Positions 1 to 7,842 of a stretch of 64,000 bases of DNA are shown in pieces. The notes beneath the pieces are model-generated. The model was not told where the DNA came from, did not search any database, and worked only from the letters and a program-made list of their open reading frames with translations. The stretch is from Clostridia bacterium (GTDB taxonomy: Bacteria; Bacillota; Clostridia; Christensenellales; Aristaeellaceae). The DNA lies in assembly GCA_017549335.1 (NCBI GenBank), contig JAFYVB010000003.1, forward strand, positions 124,001-188,000, in the 5' to 3' direction. Within the stretch, counting starts at the first letter, position 1. Each line of letters begins with the position of its first letter. The position numbers and the translations under genes were made by a program.

Positions 1-1
1 G

Positions 2-1069
2 CTGCCCATGGAAATGGACAAGGCCGGACGCGCCTTTAACCGCATTGCCCGAACCATGCGCAAGGCCAAGGGTGATCTGAAATACGAGCGCAATACCTTT
101 GCTTTGGTGCTTGCGGGCTTGAACGAAGGCGTGATCGCCGTCAGCGAGGACGGCGCCGTTTTGCATGAAAACAAGGCGGCTATAAAGCTTCTGGGAGGCC
201 GCGAAAGCAAAAGCTATGCGCAGCTGCACGCCGAGCTTTTCCGCTCGCTGGAGGAGAGGACGCCCGCGCTGCGATTGAAGGTGGGGGACGCCACGCTTCT
301 TGCAGTGTTCAGTCCGCTGCCCGTGCGCGAGGAAGGAAAGCGCGGCGCCATCGCCATGATCCGTGATATCACCGAGCAGGAGCGGCTTGAAATTACAAGG
401 CGCGATTACGTGGCAAACATCTCCCACGAATTGAGAACGCCCCTTGCCTCCATGCGCGGTATCGCCGAAGGATTGCGTGACGGCCTGGTGGAGGAAAAGG
501 ACAAGCAGCGCTATTACGAGATGATCGTCACCGAAGTGCACCGCCTGTCGCGGCTTGTTAACGATCTGCTGGAGCTGAGCCATCTGCAGGCTTCTTCCTC
601 CGCTTTTGAAATGGAGAAGGTGGATCCCGCAGAAACGCTGTATGAGCTGATGGATCGCACCGAGCGTCTGGCCGGGGAAAAAGGGCTTGAAATGAAGATG
701 GAACTGCCGGAAAAAGCGGTGAAAGTGAAAACCAACGAGGATCGTCTGCAGCAGGTGCTGACGATTTTGCTGGATAACGCCATCAAGTACACGCCTGCAG
801 GGGGAAACGTCACCCTCGGCGCCCGGAACGTGCCCGAAGGCGTGCGATTCTTTGTCAGAGACAGCGGTGTGGGCATGGATGAATACACCGTCCGCCATGC
901 CTTTGAGCGCTTTTATCAGGCTGATCCCAGTCACGGAGCCAAGGGCAGCGGACTGGGACTGAGTATTGCCAAAGAGATACTGCAGAAAATGAATATCAAA
1001 ATCCGCGTGGACAGTGAGCCCGGCAAGGGCAGTGAATTTTATTTCACGGTGCCCGTTTGGGAAGCATAA
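2..1069 (+). CDS. Sensor histidine kinase, C-terminal part (5' truncated by window edge)
   Basis: This is the cytoplasmic part of a membrane sensor kinase of the PhoR/WalK type, which would autophosphorylate and pass phosphate to a response regulator lying to the left. The frame is open to the window edge, and the first residues (MDKAGRAFNRIARTM) look like the end of a HAMP linker, so the ATG at 8 is internal. A PAS-like sensor region follows at about residues 25-125. The dimerisation domain has the H-box YVANISHELRTPLASM, whose His is the phosphoacceptor. The ATPase domain shows an N-box (LLDNAIKYTP), a G1 box (DSGVGM) and a G2 box (GSGLGLSIAKEI). The family assignment is firm; the stimulus is unknown. 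Confidence 0.92.
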   Translation: MPMEMDKAGRAFNRIARTMRKAKGDLKYERNTFALVLAGLNEGVIAVSEDGAVLHENKAAIKLLGGRESKSYAQLHAELFRSLEERTPALRLKVGDATLLAVFSPLPVREEGKRGAIAMIRDITEQERLEITRRDYVANISHELRTPLASMRGIAEGLRDGLVEEKDKQRYYEMIVTEVHRLSRLVNDLLELSHLQASSSAFEMEKVDPAETLYELMDRTERLAGEKGLEMKMELPEKAVKVKTNEDRLQQVLTILLDNAIKYTPAGGNVTLGARNVPEGVRFFVRDSGVGMDEYTVRHAFERFYQADPSHGAKGSGLGLSIAKEILQKMNIKIRVDSEPGKGSEFYFTVPVWEA

Positions 1070-1074
1070 GGAAA

Positions 1075-1104
1075 AGCAGCGCCTTACGGGCGCTGCTCTT
1101 TTTT
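1075..1104 (+). terminator. Rho-independent terminator of the histidine kinase
   Basis: A 9-bp stem (AGCAGCGCC/GGCGCTGCT) with a 5-base loop is followed by CTTTTTT. The stop codon of the convergent membrane gene at 1084 lies in the loop, so the hairpin probably ends both transcripts; the opposite strand has a shorter T stretch. Confidence 0.85.
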
Positions 1105-1731
1105 ATGCAGTCTATAGGAATATACGATGTTTGCAATGCAGAGGATCAGAAGCACGGAAAAGAAAATGATCAGCTGCAGGCGCTCTGAAAGGAAGGCGCA
1201 GAGGATCAAAATCAATCCGCCGATCATCCACAATGGGCCTGCCATGCGGTGGGTTTTGCGCCAGTTATCCTCGCTTTTCAGCGTCCAGGGCAGGCGGATG
1301 CCCAGAGAGCCGTTGGGGCGGAATTTGGGCATATAATTGCCTGCGATCAGGAAGAAAGCGCCCAGCAGGAAATTGACGTAGCTGAGGACCTGCAGCTGAT
1401 CGACCAGCGTGCCGCCCAGCAGCATCCCGCCGGAAAACAGCGCGGTGACGGGCATGGCCCAGTAGGCGACAGCCAGCGCTTTAGGGGATTGAGCGGCGTT
1501 TTTCGCATCCAGATGGGTCATGAACAGGCAGAACAGATGCATCAGGAAGATGAAGCCGGGAATGGTCAGGATGGCAGATAGCTTGCCCATGGTGCCGTCC
1601 GGCTCGCCGGCGGCGTTCCAGTGGGTGATCAGCCGGTCAGGCAGACGGTCCCACATCAGAAAACCGGCGATCATGGGGATGAAAATCACAAAGGTCGTGA
1701 TGAAAAACAGCTTTTTATTCCACTTTTTCAT
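1084..1731 (-). CDS. sdpI: SdpI-family membrane protein (DUF1648 + SdpI domains)
   Basis: This is a 215-residue integral membrane protein with about six hydrophobic segments. The N-terminal DUF1648 part carries DRLITHWNAAGEPDG and the C-terminal SdpI part carries the signature NGSLGIRLPWTL with a following W-R-T-H run. In Bacillus subtilis SdpI gives immunity to the SdpC toxin and sequesters the SdpR repressor at the membrane; many homologues are orphan. The start overlaps the end of the upstream ArsR-type gene by 17 bases, which indicates translational coupling. No SdpC-like toxin gene is visible here, so a stress or immunity sensor role is only inferred. Confidence 0.88.
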   Translation of the reverse strand: MKKWNKKLFFITTFVIFIPMIAGFLMWDRLPDRLITHWNAAGEPDGTMGKLSAILTIPGFIFLMHLFCLFMTHLDAKNAAQSPKALAVAYWAMPVTALFSGGMLLGGTLVDQLQVLSYVNFLLGAFFLIAGNYMPKFRPNGSLGIRLPWTLKSEDNWRKTHRMAGPLWMIGGLILILCAFLSERLQLIIFFSVLLILCIANIVYSYRLHKKEQRP

Positions 1732-1996
1732 GGTTGGCTCCTTTCAGATCGCTGATCCACATAAGAATTTCTTCCAGTACGGAAGCGTTCAGCTCATAAT
1801 AAATATACTTGCCCTGCCGCGTGTCGCGGATGAGATCTGCCTCCTTGAGGATGGACAGATGCTTGGATACGGCAGCGGCGGAAAAAGGAAAATGCTCTGC
1901 GATCTCGCCTGCGGACAGGCTTTTTTCCTTGAGCAGTGTCAGGATCTCCCGGCGGGCGGGATCCCCCAGAGCGCGCATGGTTTGCTGCAGGGACAT
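1715..1996 (-). CDS. sdpR: ArsR/SdpR-family transcriptional repressor
   Basis: This is a 93-residue winged-helix protein. It begins with ALGDPARREILTLLKEK, has the recognition helix region FSAAAVSKHLSILKEADLI and a wing with GKYIYYELN, all typical of the SdpR branch of ArsR proteins. It lacks the metal-binding cysteine pair (ELCVCDL type) of arsenic or zinc sensors, so it is probably not a metal sensor. It is co-transcribed with the SdpI-like gene from a consensus promoter flanked by two inverted repeats, which suggests autorepression relieved by SdpI. Confidence 0.88.
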   Translation of the reverse strand: MSLQQTMRALGDPARREILTLLKEKSLSAGEIAEHFPFSAAAVSKHLSILKEADLIRDTRQGKYIYYELNASVLEEILMWISDLKGANHEKVE

Positions 1997-2013
1997 GTTG
2001 CTTCTCCTTTCAT

Positions 2014-2087
2014 TTAACCAAGCGGTTAATTGTATTATACGTCAAGGGTGCGCCGATGTCAATAGATATTTAACCAAAAAGTTAAAT
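2014..2087 (-). promoter_or_regulatory. sdpRI promoter flanked by two inverted-repeat operators
   Basis: On the minus strand TTGACA (2057-2062) and TATAAT (2034-2039) are separated by exactly 17 bases. One palindrome, TTAACC-4-GGTTAA (2014-2029), covers the expected start of transcription. A second, ATTTAAC-6-GTTAAAT (2068-2087), sits just upstream of the -35 box. The centres are 56 bp apart. The shared half-site TTAAC makes them likely binding sites of the adjacent ArsR-type repressor. The distal site also lies 18 bp upstream of the -35 of the divergent beta-galactosidase promoter. Confidence 0.8.
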
Positions 2088-2104
2088 GTTGTAAAAAGTT
2101 TTTC

Positions 2105-2133
2105 TTGTCAACCGGCGCGGATACGGATACAAT
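2105..2133 (+). promoter_or_regulatory. Promoter of the GH42 gene
   Basis: TTGTCA (2105-2110) and TACAAT (2128-2133) are 17 bases apart and end 30 bases before the start codon at 2163. An AAGGAAG ribosome binding site follows. Confidence 0.7.
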
Positions 2134-2162
2134 AAAGTCAGCAACGGAAAAGGAAGTGGCTT

Positions 2163-4163
2163 ATGATCCCGCGTATTACCGGTTTTCTGCACGGCGGCGA
2201 TTACAACCCCGATCAGTGGCTTGACCGGCCCGATATATTGGAAAAAGATATTGAATTGATGCACGCAGCCCATGTGAATTGCGTATCCGTGGGCATCTTC
2301 TCCTGGGCAATGCTGGAGCCCGAGGAGGGAAAATATGATTTTGCATGGCTGGATCAGGTGATCGACAGGCTGTATAAAGGCGGCATTTATGTGATCCTTG
2401 CCACGCCCTCGGCAGCCCGTCCCGCGTGGATGGCGCAGCATCACGAGGAGGTGCTGCGGGTCAATACCCAGCATCTGCGGATGCACTTTGGCGAGCGGCA
2501 CAATCATTGCCTGACCTCGCCCTATTACCGGGAAAAGGTACGGCAGATCAATACCGCTCTGGCGCAGCGCTATGCCGCGCATCCCGCGGTGATCCTGTGG
2601 CATCTTGGCAATGAATTCGGCGGCGAGTGCCATTGCCCTTTGTGTCAGCAGGCCTTCCGCGATTGGCTGAAGGAAAAGTATACGACGCTTGAAAATCTGA
2701 ATCAAAAGTGGTGGACGGCTTTCTGGAGCCACCGCTATACCGACTGGGCGCAGATCGAAGCGCCCTCGCTGCTGACGGACAGAAGCAACCTTGCCATGCG
2801 CGTGGACTGGCAGCGATTTATGTCGCATCAGTGCAAAACATTTATTGCCGCCGAGCGCGAGGCGGTGCAAAGCGTATCGCCCAAGCTTCCCTGCACTGCC
2901 AACCTGATGGAGCGGTTCTGGGACTACGATTATTTCTCCCTTGCCGAGAGCATGGATATTGTATCGTGGGACAGCTATCCCGAGTGGCATAATGAGGACA
3001 ATATCGCCGAGGCTGCCGAGTTTGCCATGAATCACGATCTCATGCGCAGCCTGAAAAAACAGCCCTTCCTGCTGATGGAATCCACGCCCTCGCAGGTGAA
3101 CTGGAAGCCGCGTAACAAATTAAAGCGTCCGGGGATGCATCTGCTTTCCTCGCTGCAGGCCGTGGCCCACGGCAGCGACAGCGTGCAGTATTTCCAGTGG
3201 CGCAAAGGCCGCGGCGGGTCGGAGATGTTCCACGGCGCTGTGGTGGGGCATGACGGAACGGGGGATACCCGTGTTTTCCGCGATGTGGCGCAGGTGGGCA
3301 AGACCCTTGAAAAACTGGAAAAAGCAGTGTATCAAAAGCCGGTGAAGGCGCAGGTATGCATCCTCTTTGACTGGGAGAACCGCTGGGCGATCGACTTTGC
3401 GCAGACAGGCCAGAAGGGCAATATGCGCTACTTTGACACAGTGAATATGCATTACCGCGCTTTGTGGGAAAAGGGCATCGCCGTGGATTTCTGCGATATG
3501 CGGGAGAGCACCGACCTGACCGGCTATAAGCTGGTGATCGCGCCCATGCTGTTCATGCTGCGCGGCGGCATGGAAGAAAAGCTGCGGGATTATGTACAAA
3601 ACGGCGGCGCGTTGGTGATGACCTACTTCAGCGGCATGGTGGACGAATATGATCTGGCCTGTCTGGGGGAAGCCCCCCATGGGCTGACCGACGTGCTGGG
3701 CATAAGGGCTACGGAGCTGGATGCCCTCTATCCCGGACAGGAAAACGGGCTGGTGACGGAAGAGGGACGGTACGGGATCACCGAACTGTGCGAGATCTTG
3801 CAGCTCAAGGGCGCTAAGGTGCTGGGCACCTATGAAAGCGATTTCTATGCAGGCTCTCCCTGCCTGACCCATCATACATTCGGCAAGGGTCAAAGCTGGT
3901 ATCTGGCTGCAAAGACGGAGCAGGCGGGTCTGAATGCGCTCTACGGGCACATTGCGGATGCCTTGGAGATCGACAAAGCGCTGCCCGATCAGCTGCCCTG
4001 CGGCGTTGTGGCGGCAAAGCGCGGCGATTGCGTTTTTGTGCAGAATTACACCCACCGGGCGCAAACGCTGCAGCTCACCGGCAAGTGGATCAACCTGCTG
4101 ACAGACGTACCGGCGGAGGCGGAAATTGCCCCCTTCGGCGTGTGGGTACTTCAGAAAGCATAA
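2163..4163 (+). CDS. Beta-galactosidase, glycoside hydrolase family 42
   Basis: This 666-residue enzyme has the usual GH42 length and layout: a TIM barrel (about 1-390), a trimerisation domain with Rossmann-like topology (about 395-600) and a small C-terminal beta domain. The acid/base Glu is E151 in WHLGNEFGG and the nucleophile is E306 in FLLMESTPSQVNW. Cys116, Cys156, Cys158 and Cys161 match the zinc-binding cluster of the classical A4 beta-galactosidase. There is no signal peptide, so it acts in the cytoplasm on imported galactosides. It stands alone with its own promoter and terminator, opposite the maltodextrin-type transporter. Confidence 0.95.
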   Translation: MIPRITGFLHGGDYNPDQWLDRPDILEKDIELMHAAHVNCVSVGIFSWAMLEPEEGKYDFAWLDQVIDRLYKGGIYVILATPSAARPAWMAQHHEEVLRVNTQHLRMHFGERHNHCLTSPYYREKVRQINTALAQRYAAHPAVILWHLGNEFGGECHCPLCQQAFRDWLKEKYTTLENLNQKWWTAFWSHRYTDWAQIEAPSLLTDRSNLAMRVDWQRFMSHQCKTFIAAEREAVQSVSPKLPCTANLMERFWDYDYFSLAESMDIVSWDSYPEWHNEDNIAEAAEFAMNHDLMRSLKKQPFLLMESTPSQVNWKPRNKLKRPGMHLLSSLQAVAHGSDSVQYFQWRKGRGGSEMFHGAVVGHDGTGDTRVFRDVAQVGKTLEKLEKAVYQKPVKAQVCILFDWENRWAIDFAQTGQKGNMRYFDTVNMHYRALWEKGIAVDFCDMRESTDLTGYKLVIAPMLFMLRGGMEEKLRDYVQNGGALVMTYFSGMVDEYDLACLGEAPHGLTDVLGIRATELDALYPGQENGLVTEEGRYGITELCEILQLKGAKVLGTYESDFYAGSPCLTHHTFGKGQSWYLAAKTEQAGLNALYGHIADALEIDKALPDQLPCGVVAAKRGDCVFVQNYTHRAQTLQLTGKWINLLTDVPAEAEIAPFGVWVLQKA

Positions 4164-4170
4164 CAAAAAA

Positions 4171-4195
4171 GCCGACAGGAAACTGTCGGCTTTTT
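4171..4195. terminator. Bidirectional terminator between GH42 and the ATPase gene
   Basis: GCCGACAG/CTGTCGGC with a GAAA tetraloop is followed by TTTTT and preceded by AAAAAA, so it can end both convergent transcripts. Confidence 0.9.
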
Positions 4196-4212
4196 CATGG
4201 GAAAAACTGTGA

Positions 4213-5343
4213 TTATTTGTACAGCAGGCTCTGTTCGCTTTCGGGATCGAACAGCTGCACCACCTTGCTGGCGAAGGTGAAGGACAGCTTGTTGCCCGCC
4301 ACCAGCGCAGCGCGCTCGGCAGAGGTCAGATCTACGGTGGGCAGGCGCAGGATGGTGTTCTTGGGCATGCCCGTGGCAACGTGCAGATGCAGCTCGCTGC
4401 CCATCATTTCGTTAACCATGATGGTGCCCTTGACGCAGTTGGTTTCGCTTTCGCTGCAGGCAGTCATGTGCTCGGGACGGACGCCCAGCAGCACCTTGTC
4501 CATGGACTTGACGCCGTTGTTTTCCAGCAGCTTGCACTTGTCTTCGTCCAGCTTCAGATCCATGTCCTGCAGCAGCACATGATAGCCGTCGGTGCGTTTA
4601 TCCAGCTTGGCTTCGAAGATGTTCATCTGGGGAGCGCCGATGAAGCCGGCTACGAACAGGTTGTGGGGGGTATCGAATACCTCTTCGGGGGTACCCACCT
4701 GCTGGATGAAGCCGTCCTTCATGATGACGATGCGGTCGCCCAGTGTCATGGCCTCGGTCTGGTCATGGGTAACGTAGATGAAAGTGGTGTCCAGACGCTT
4801 GCGCAGCAGGATGATCTCGGCGCGCATCTGGTTGCGCAGCTTGGCGTCCAGGTTGGACAGCGGTTCGTCCATCAGGAAGACCTGAGGCTCACGGACGATG
4901 GCACGGCCGATGGCAACGCGCTGACGCTGACCGCCGGAGAGGTTCTTGGGCTTGCGGCCCAGATATTCGGTGATGCCCAGGATCTCCGCAGCCTGGCACA
5001 CGCGGCGATGGATCTCATCGTTCTTCATCTTGCGGATGCGCAGGGGGAAAGCCATGTTTTCATATACGGTGATGTGGGGATAGAGCGCGTAGTTCTGGAA
5101 AACCATGGCGATATCGCGATCCTTGGGCTCCACGTCGTTGACAACGCGCTCGCCGATGGTCAGCGTGCCTTCGGAGATGTCTTCCAGACCTGCGATCATA
5201 CGCAGGGTGGTGGATTTGCCGCAGCCGGAGGGGCCGACGAATACCACAAATTCCTTGTCCTTGATCTCAAGGTTGAAATCCTGAACGGCAACAACGCCGC
5301 CGTCATAAATCTTCTTTACGTGTTCAAGCTTAACACAAGCCAT
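4213..5343 (-). CDS. ugpC: Carbohydrate ABC importer ATPase (MsmK/UgpC/MalK type)
   Basis: This 376-residue ATPase energises sugar import. It has Walker A GPSGCGKST (about 37-45), the Q-loop VFQNYALYP, the signature LSGGQRQRVAIGRA, Walker B VFLMDEPLSNLD, the switch His in YVTHDQTEAM, and a C-terminal OB-type regulatory domain as in MalK. It is the last gene of the binding protein-permease-permease-ATPase operon, 14 bases after the second permease and preceded by GGAGGA. ATPases of this type often serve several importers; the importer at 29.5-33.1 kb has no ATPase, so this protein may power both. Confidence 0.95.
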   Translation of the reverse strand: MACVKLEHVKKIYDGGVVAVQDFNLEIKDKEFVVFVGPSGCGKSTTLRMIAGLEDISEGTLTIGERVVNDVEPKDRDIAMVFQNYALYPHITVYENMAFPLRIRKMKNDEIHRRVCQAAEILGITEYLGRKPKNLSGGQRQRVAIGRAIVREPQVFLMDEPLSNLDAKLRNQMRAEIILLRKRLDTTFIYVTHDQTEAMTLGDRIVIMKDGFIQQVGTPEEVFDTPHNLFVAGFIGAPQMNIFEAKLDKRTDGYHVLLQDMDLKLDEDKCKLLENNGVKSMDKVLLGVRPEHMTACSESETNCVKGTIMVNEMMGSELHLHVATGMPKNTILRLPTVDLTSAERAALVAGNKLSFTFASKVVQLFDPESEQSLLYK

Positions 5344-5357
5344 TTTATTCGTCCTCC

Positions 5358-6290
5358 TTAACCCTTTACAGTGCCGCCGGTGACGCCTTCAACATAGTAC
5401 TTCTGCAGCGCGAGGAGCAGTGCGGTGATCGGGATCGCCACGATGACGCCGCCGGCGCAGAAGCGGGTGAAATAACCCTGGAAGTCGTTGGTGTTGACCC
5501 ACTGATACAAACCTACGGCTACGTTGTAGCTGCTGGCTTTGCCGAAGGCCACATAGGAGGCGAATACATAGTCGCCCCAGGGCGCCATGAACGCCATCAG
5601 GATGGTGTAAATGACAATGGGCTTGGCCAGAGGCATGATGATCTTGAGGAACACCTGGAAGCGGGTGGCGCCGTCGATGCGGGCGGATTCGTCCAGAGAT
5701 TTCGGGATGGTATCAAAGAAACCCTTGGAGATGTGATAGCCCATACCGGAGGAGGCCACATAGATCAGGATCAGACCGGGGATCGCGCCTGCCTGCGTCA
5801 TGCCCAGCTGTTTGAGCAGGAAGTACAGGCAGATCATGGTCAGGAAGCCGGGGAACATGCCCAGCACCAGCACGGCCTTCATAAACAGCTTACGGCCGCG
5901 GAAGCGCATACGGGAGAGGGTGTAGCTGACGGACAGCTGAATGACGGTCTGCACCACGGCAACCACCAGACCGATGGTCAGCGTATTCATGAACCAACGG
6001 GGGAAGTTGCTTTCCGTGAACAGGAACACGTAGTTGTCAAGACCCCACTGCTTGGGCAGCAGGTAATTGACCTGACCGCCGCTTTCGCAGCGGAAGGACT
6101 GCAGTACAAGGAATACGAAGGGAGCCAGCCAGATGATGCTCATCACGGTCAGCAGCACATAAATGCTTGTGTTGACGCGGCGCTCATGGCCTTTCTTGCT
6201 GCGCAGCTTTTCGGGCTTTACTTCGCGGATCACGCCCGCTTCATGGTCGACGACGATATCGACTTCGGGAATCTGATTTTCTTTCTTCAT
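5358..6290 (-). CDS. Maltodextrin-type ABC permease (MalG-like)
   Basis: This is a six-helix inner-membrane permease of about 310 residues. The EAA loop that contacts the ATPase is ESARIDGATRFQVFLKIIMP. The C-terminus YYVEGVTGGTVKG is characteristic of MalG-type subunits. I place the start at the ATG at 6290, which overlaps the stop of the upstream permease in TGATG, with AGGAGGA nine bases upstream; a GTG one codon earlier is a less likely alternative. It pairs with the MalF-like subunit to form the channel. Confidence 0.93.
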   Translation of the reverse strand: MKKENQIPEVDIVVDHEAGVIREVKPEKLRSKKGHERRVNTSIYVLLTVMSIIWLAPFVFLVLQSFRCESGGQVNYLLPKQWGLDNYVFLFTESNFPRWFMNTLTIGLVVAVVQTVIQLSVSYTLSRMRFRGRKLFMKAVLVLGMFPGFLTMICLYFLLKQLGMTQAGAIPGLILIYVASSGMGYHISKGFFDTIPKSLDESARIDGATRFQVFLKIIMPLAKPIVIYTILMAFMAPWGDYVFASYVAFGKASSYNVAVGLYQWVNTNDFQGYFTRFCAGGVIVAIPITALLLALQKYYVEGVTGGTVKG

Positions 6291-7765
6291 CACTGGAAGT
6301 CCTCCTCGTTCTTGACGGACGGCATGAAGTTGTAAACCACCAGACTGATCGCAGCGCAGACAACGAACACGATAATACCGATACAGGCGGCCATCTTGTA
6401 GTTGGTGTCTTCTACCGTCAGCGAGTACAGCCAGGTAATCAGCAGGTCGGTAGCGCCGGCCTTGTTGCCAAGGACGTCCGGTTTACCCTGAGTCAGCAGG
6501 AAGATGACGTTGAAGTTGTTGATATTGCCTATGAAGCTTGTCAGCAGGTAGGGGCCGGTGACAAACAGCATATAGGGCAGGGTGATCTTGCCGTAGGTCT
6601 GCACAGCGTTGGCGCCGTCGATACGGGCGGATTCATACAGATCGGCGGGGATGTTCATCAGAATACCCGTGGCGATCAGCATCAGATAGGGGATGCCGAT
6701 CCAGATGTTGATGATGATGACGGTGATCTGCGCCCAGGCAGGATCGGTCCAGAAGGGCAGCGGACGCTCGATCCAGCCCCAGCGCATGAGGTAGGAGTTT
6801 ACCAGACCGTCGGCAGCGAACATCTTGGAAACGTAGAGCAGGGATACAAACTGGGGAATGGCAATGGTCATGACCAGAATGGTACGCCACATTTTCTTCA
6901 GCTTGATGCCCTTTTTGTTTATCATGATCGCAACCAGCATGCCCAGGAAATAGTTCAGGAAGGTTGCGAAGAAGGCCCAGATCAGCGTCCACAGCAGCAC
7001 CTGACCAAAAGAATTGGCGTAGTTGGCGTTGGCCGTGGAGAACAGGTCACGGAAGTTCTGCAGTCCCACCCACGTAAACAGGTTGGTGGGGGACTGGTGG
7101 TTGGCGTCGTAGTTGGTAAAGGCGACCAGTATCATGAAGATGATGGGCAGCACGGTGAAAACGAAGATGCCCAGCGTGGGCAGCGCCATCAGGGTCTTAT
7201 GGAACTGGCTGTCAAGCAGGCCGGAGATATCATCCTTGGCGTACTTGAGCTTTTTGCCCGCCTTGAGCACTTCCTCAGCCAGCTTGTTCTGCTTTACGTT
7301 CATACGCCAGGTATAAATGAAAGCCAGCACAAAGAAGATGGTGAGGATGCCGTAAAGCAGGATGAGGAAGGAGTTGTCGCCGTATACGGTAACACGGCCT
7401 TTGCGGGTGGTGGCTACGGTGCCAAGGGTGTTGAACTTGGCCAGATACGCACCGCCGAAGAAGATGATGTAGAGATTGAAAACGGTCTGGAAGGCAAAGA
7501 AAAGCAGACCGCGCAGCCACTGGCCGCGGGCGCAGGAGCCAAAGCCCATGACGGTAAAGGAAACACGGGTTTTCCAGTCGCCGTTTTTGTAGGTGAGGAC
7601 GATGTCTTTGATTTCGTTGAAGAAACCAACGAAGAGGTGAACAAAGAACATGAAGAAGGACTTGATTTTGCCCAATACGGATTTGGGCAGATTTCGGAGG
7701 GAAGTGAGCAGGTTATGCCACATTTTCGCGGGCTTGCTCAGCTTGAAATATTCCAGATCTGTCAT
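6290..7765 (-). CDS. Maltodextrin-type ABC permease (MalF-like)
   Basis: This permease of about 491 residues has an extended N-terminal cytoplasmic and membrane region before the transport core, as in MalF-type subunits. The core begins near LPTLGIFVFTVLPIIFMI, and the EAA motif is ESARIDGANAVQTYGKITLP. I place the start at the second ATG (7765): AAGGAT is 7 bases before it, whereas the first ATG at 7774 directly abuts the ribosome binding site. A terminator-like hairpin separates it from the binding-protein gene. Confidence 0.92.
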   Translation of the reverse strand: MTDLEYFKLSKPAKMWHNLLTSLRNLPKSVLGKIKSFFMFFVHLFVGFFNEIKDIVLTYKNGDWKTRVSFTVMGFGSCARGQWLRGLLFFAFQTVFNLYIIFFGGAYLAKFNTLGTVATTRKGRVTVYGDNSFLILLYGILTIFFVLAFIYTWRMNVKQNKLAEEVLKAGKKLKYAKDDISGLLDSQFHKTLMALPTLGIFVFTVLPIIFMILVAFTNYDANHQSPTNLFTWVGLQNFRDLFSTANANYANSFGQVLLWTLIWAFFATFLNYFLGMLVAIMINKKGIKLKKMWRTILVMTIAIPQFVSLLYVSKMFAADGLVNSYLMRWGWIERPLPFWTDPAWAQITVIIINIWIGIPYLMLIATGILMNIPADLYESARIDGANAVQTYGKITLPYMLFVTGPYLLTSFIGNINNFNVIFLLTQGKPDVLGNKAGATDLLITWLYSLTVEDTNYKMAACIGIIVFVVCAAISLVVYNFMPSVKNEEDFQ

Positions 7766-7795
7766 GCCGCACATCCTTATCCTAAGTTATTTGTG

Positions 7796-7831
7796 AAAAA
7801 AGCGGGCCGGAAGCGCATGCCTCCAGCCCGC
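7796..7831 (-). terminator. Intra-operon terminator/attenuator between binding protein and permeases
   Basis: Read on the minus strand, GCGGGC-TGGA and TCC-GGCCCGC arms form an imperfect GC-rich stem followed by TTTTTTCAC. It lies between the binding-protein stop and the permease start. Partial termination here would give much more binding protein than permease, as is known for many sugar importers. Confidence 0.8.
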
Positions 7832-7842
7832 GGTGTGTATGA

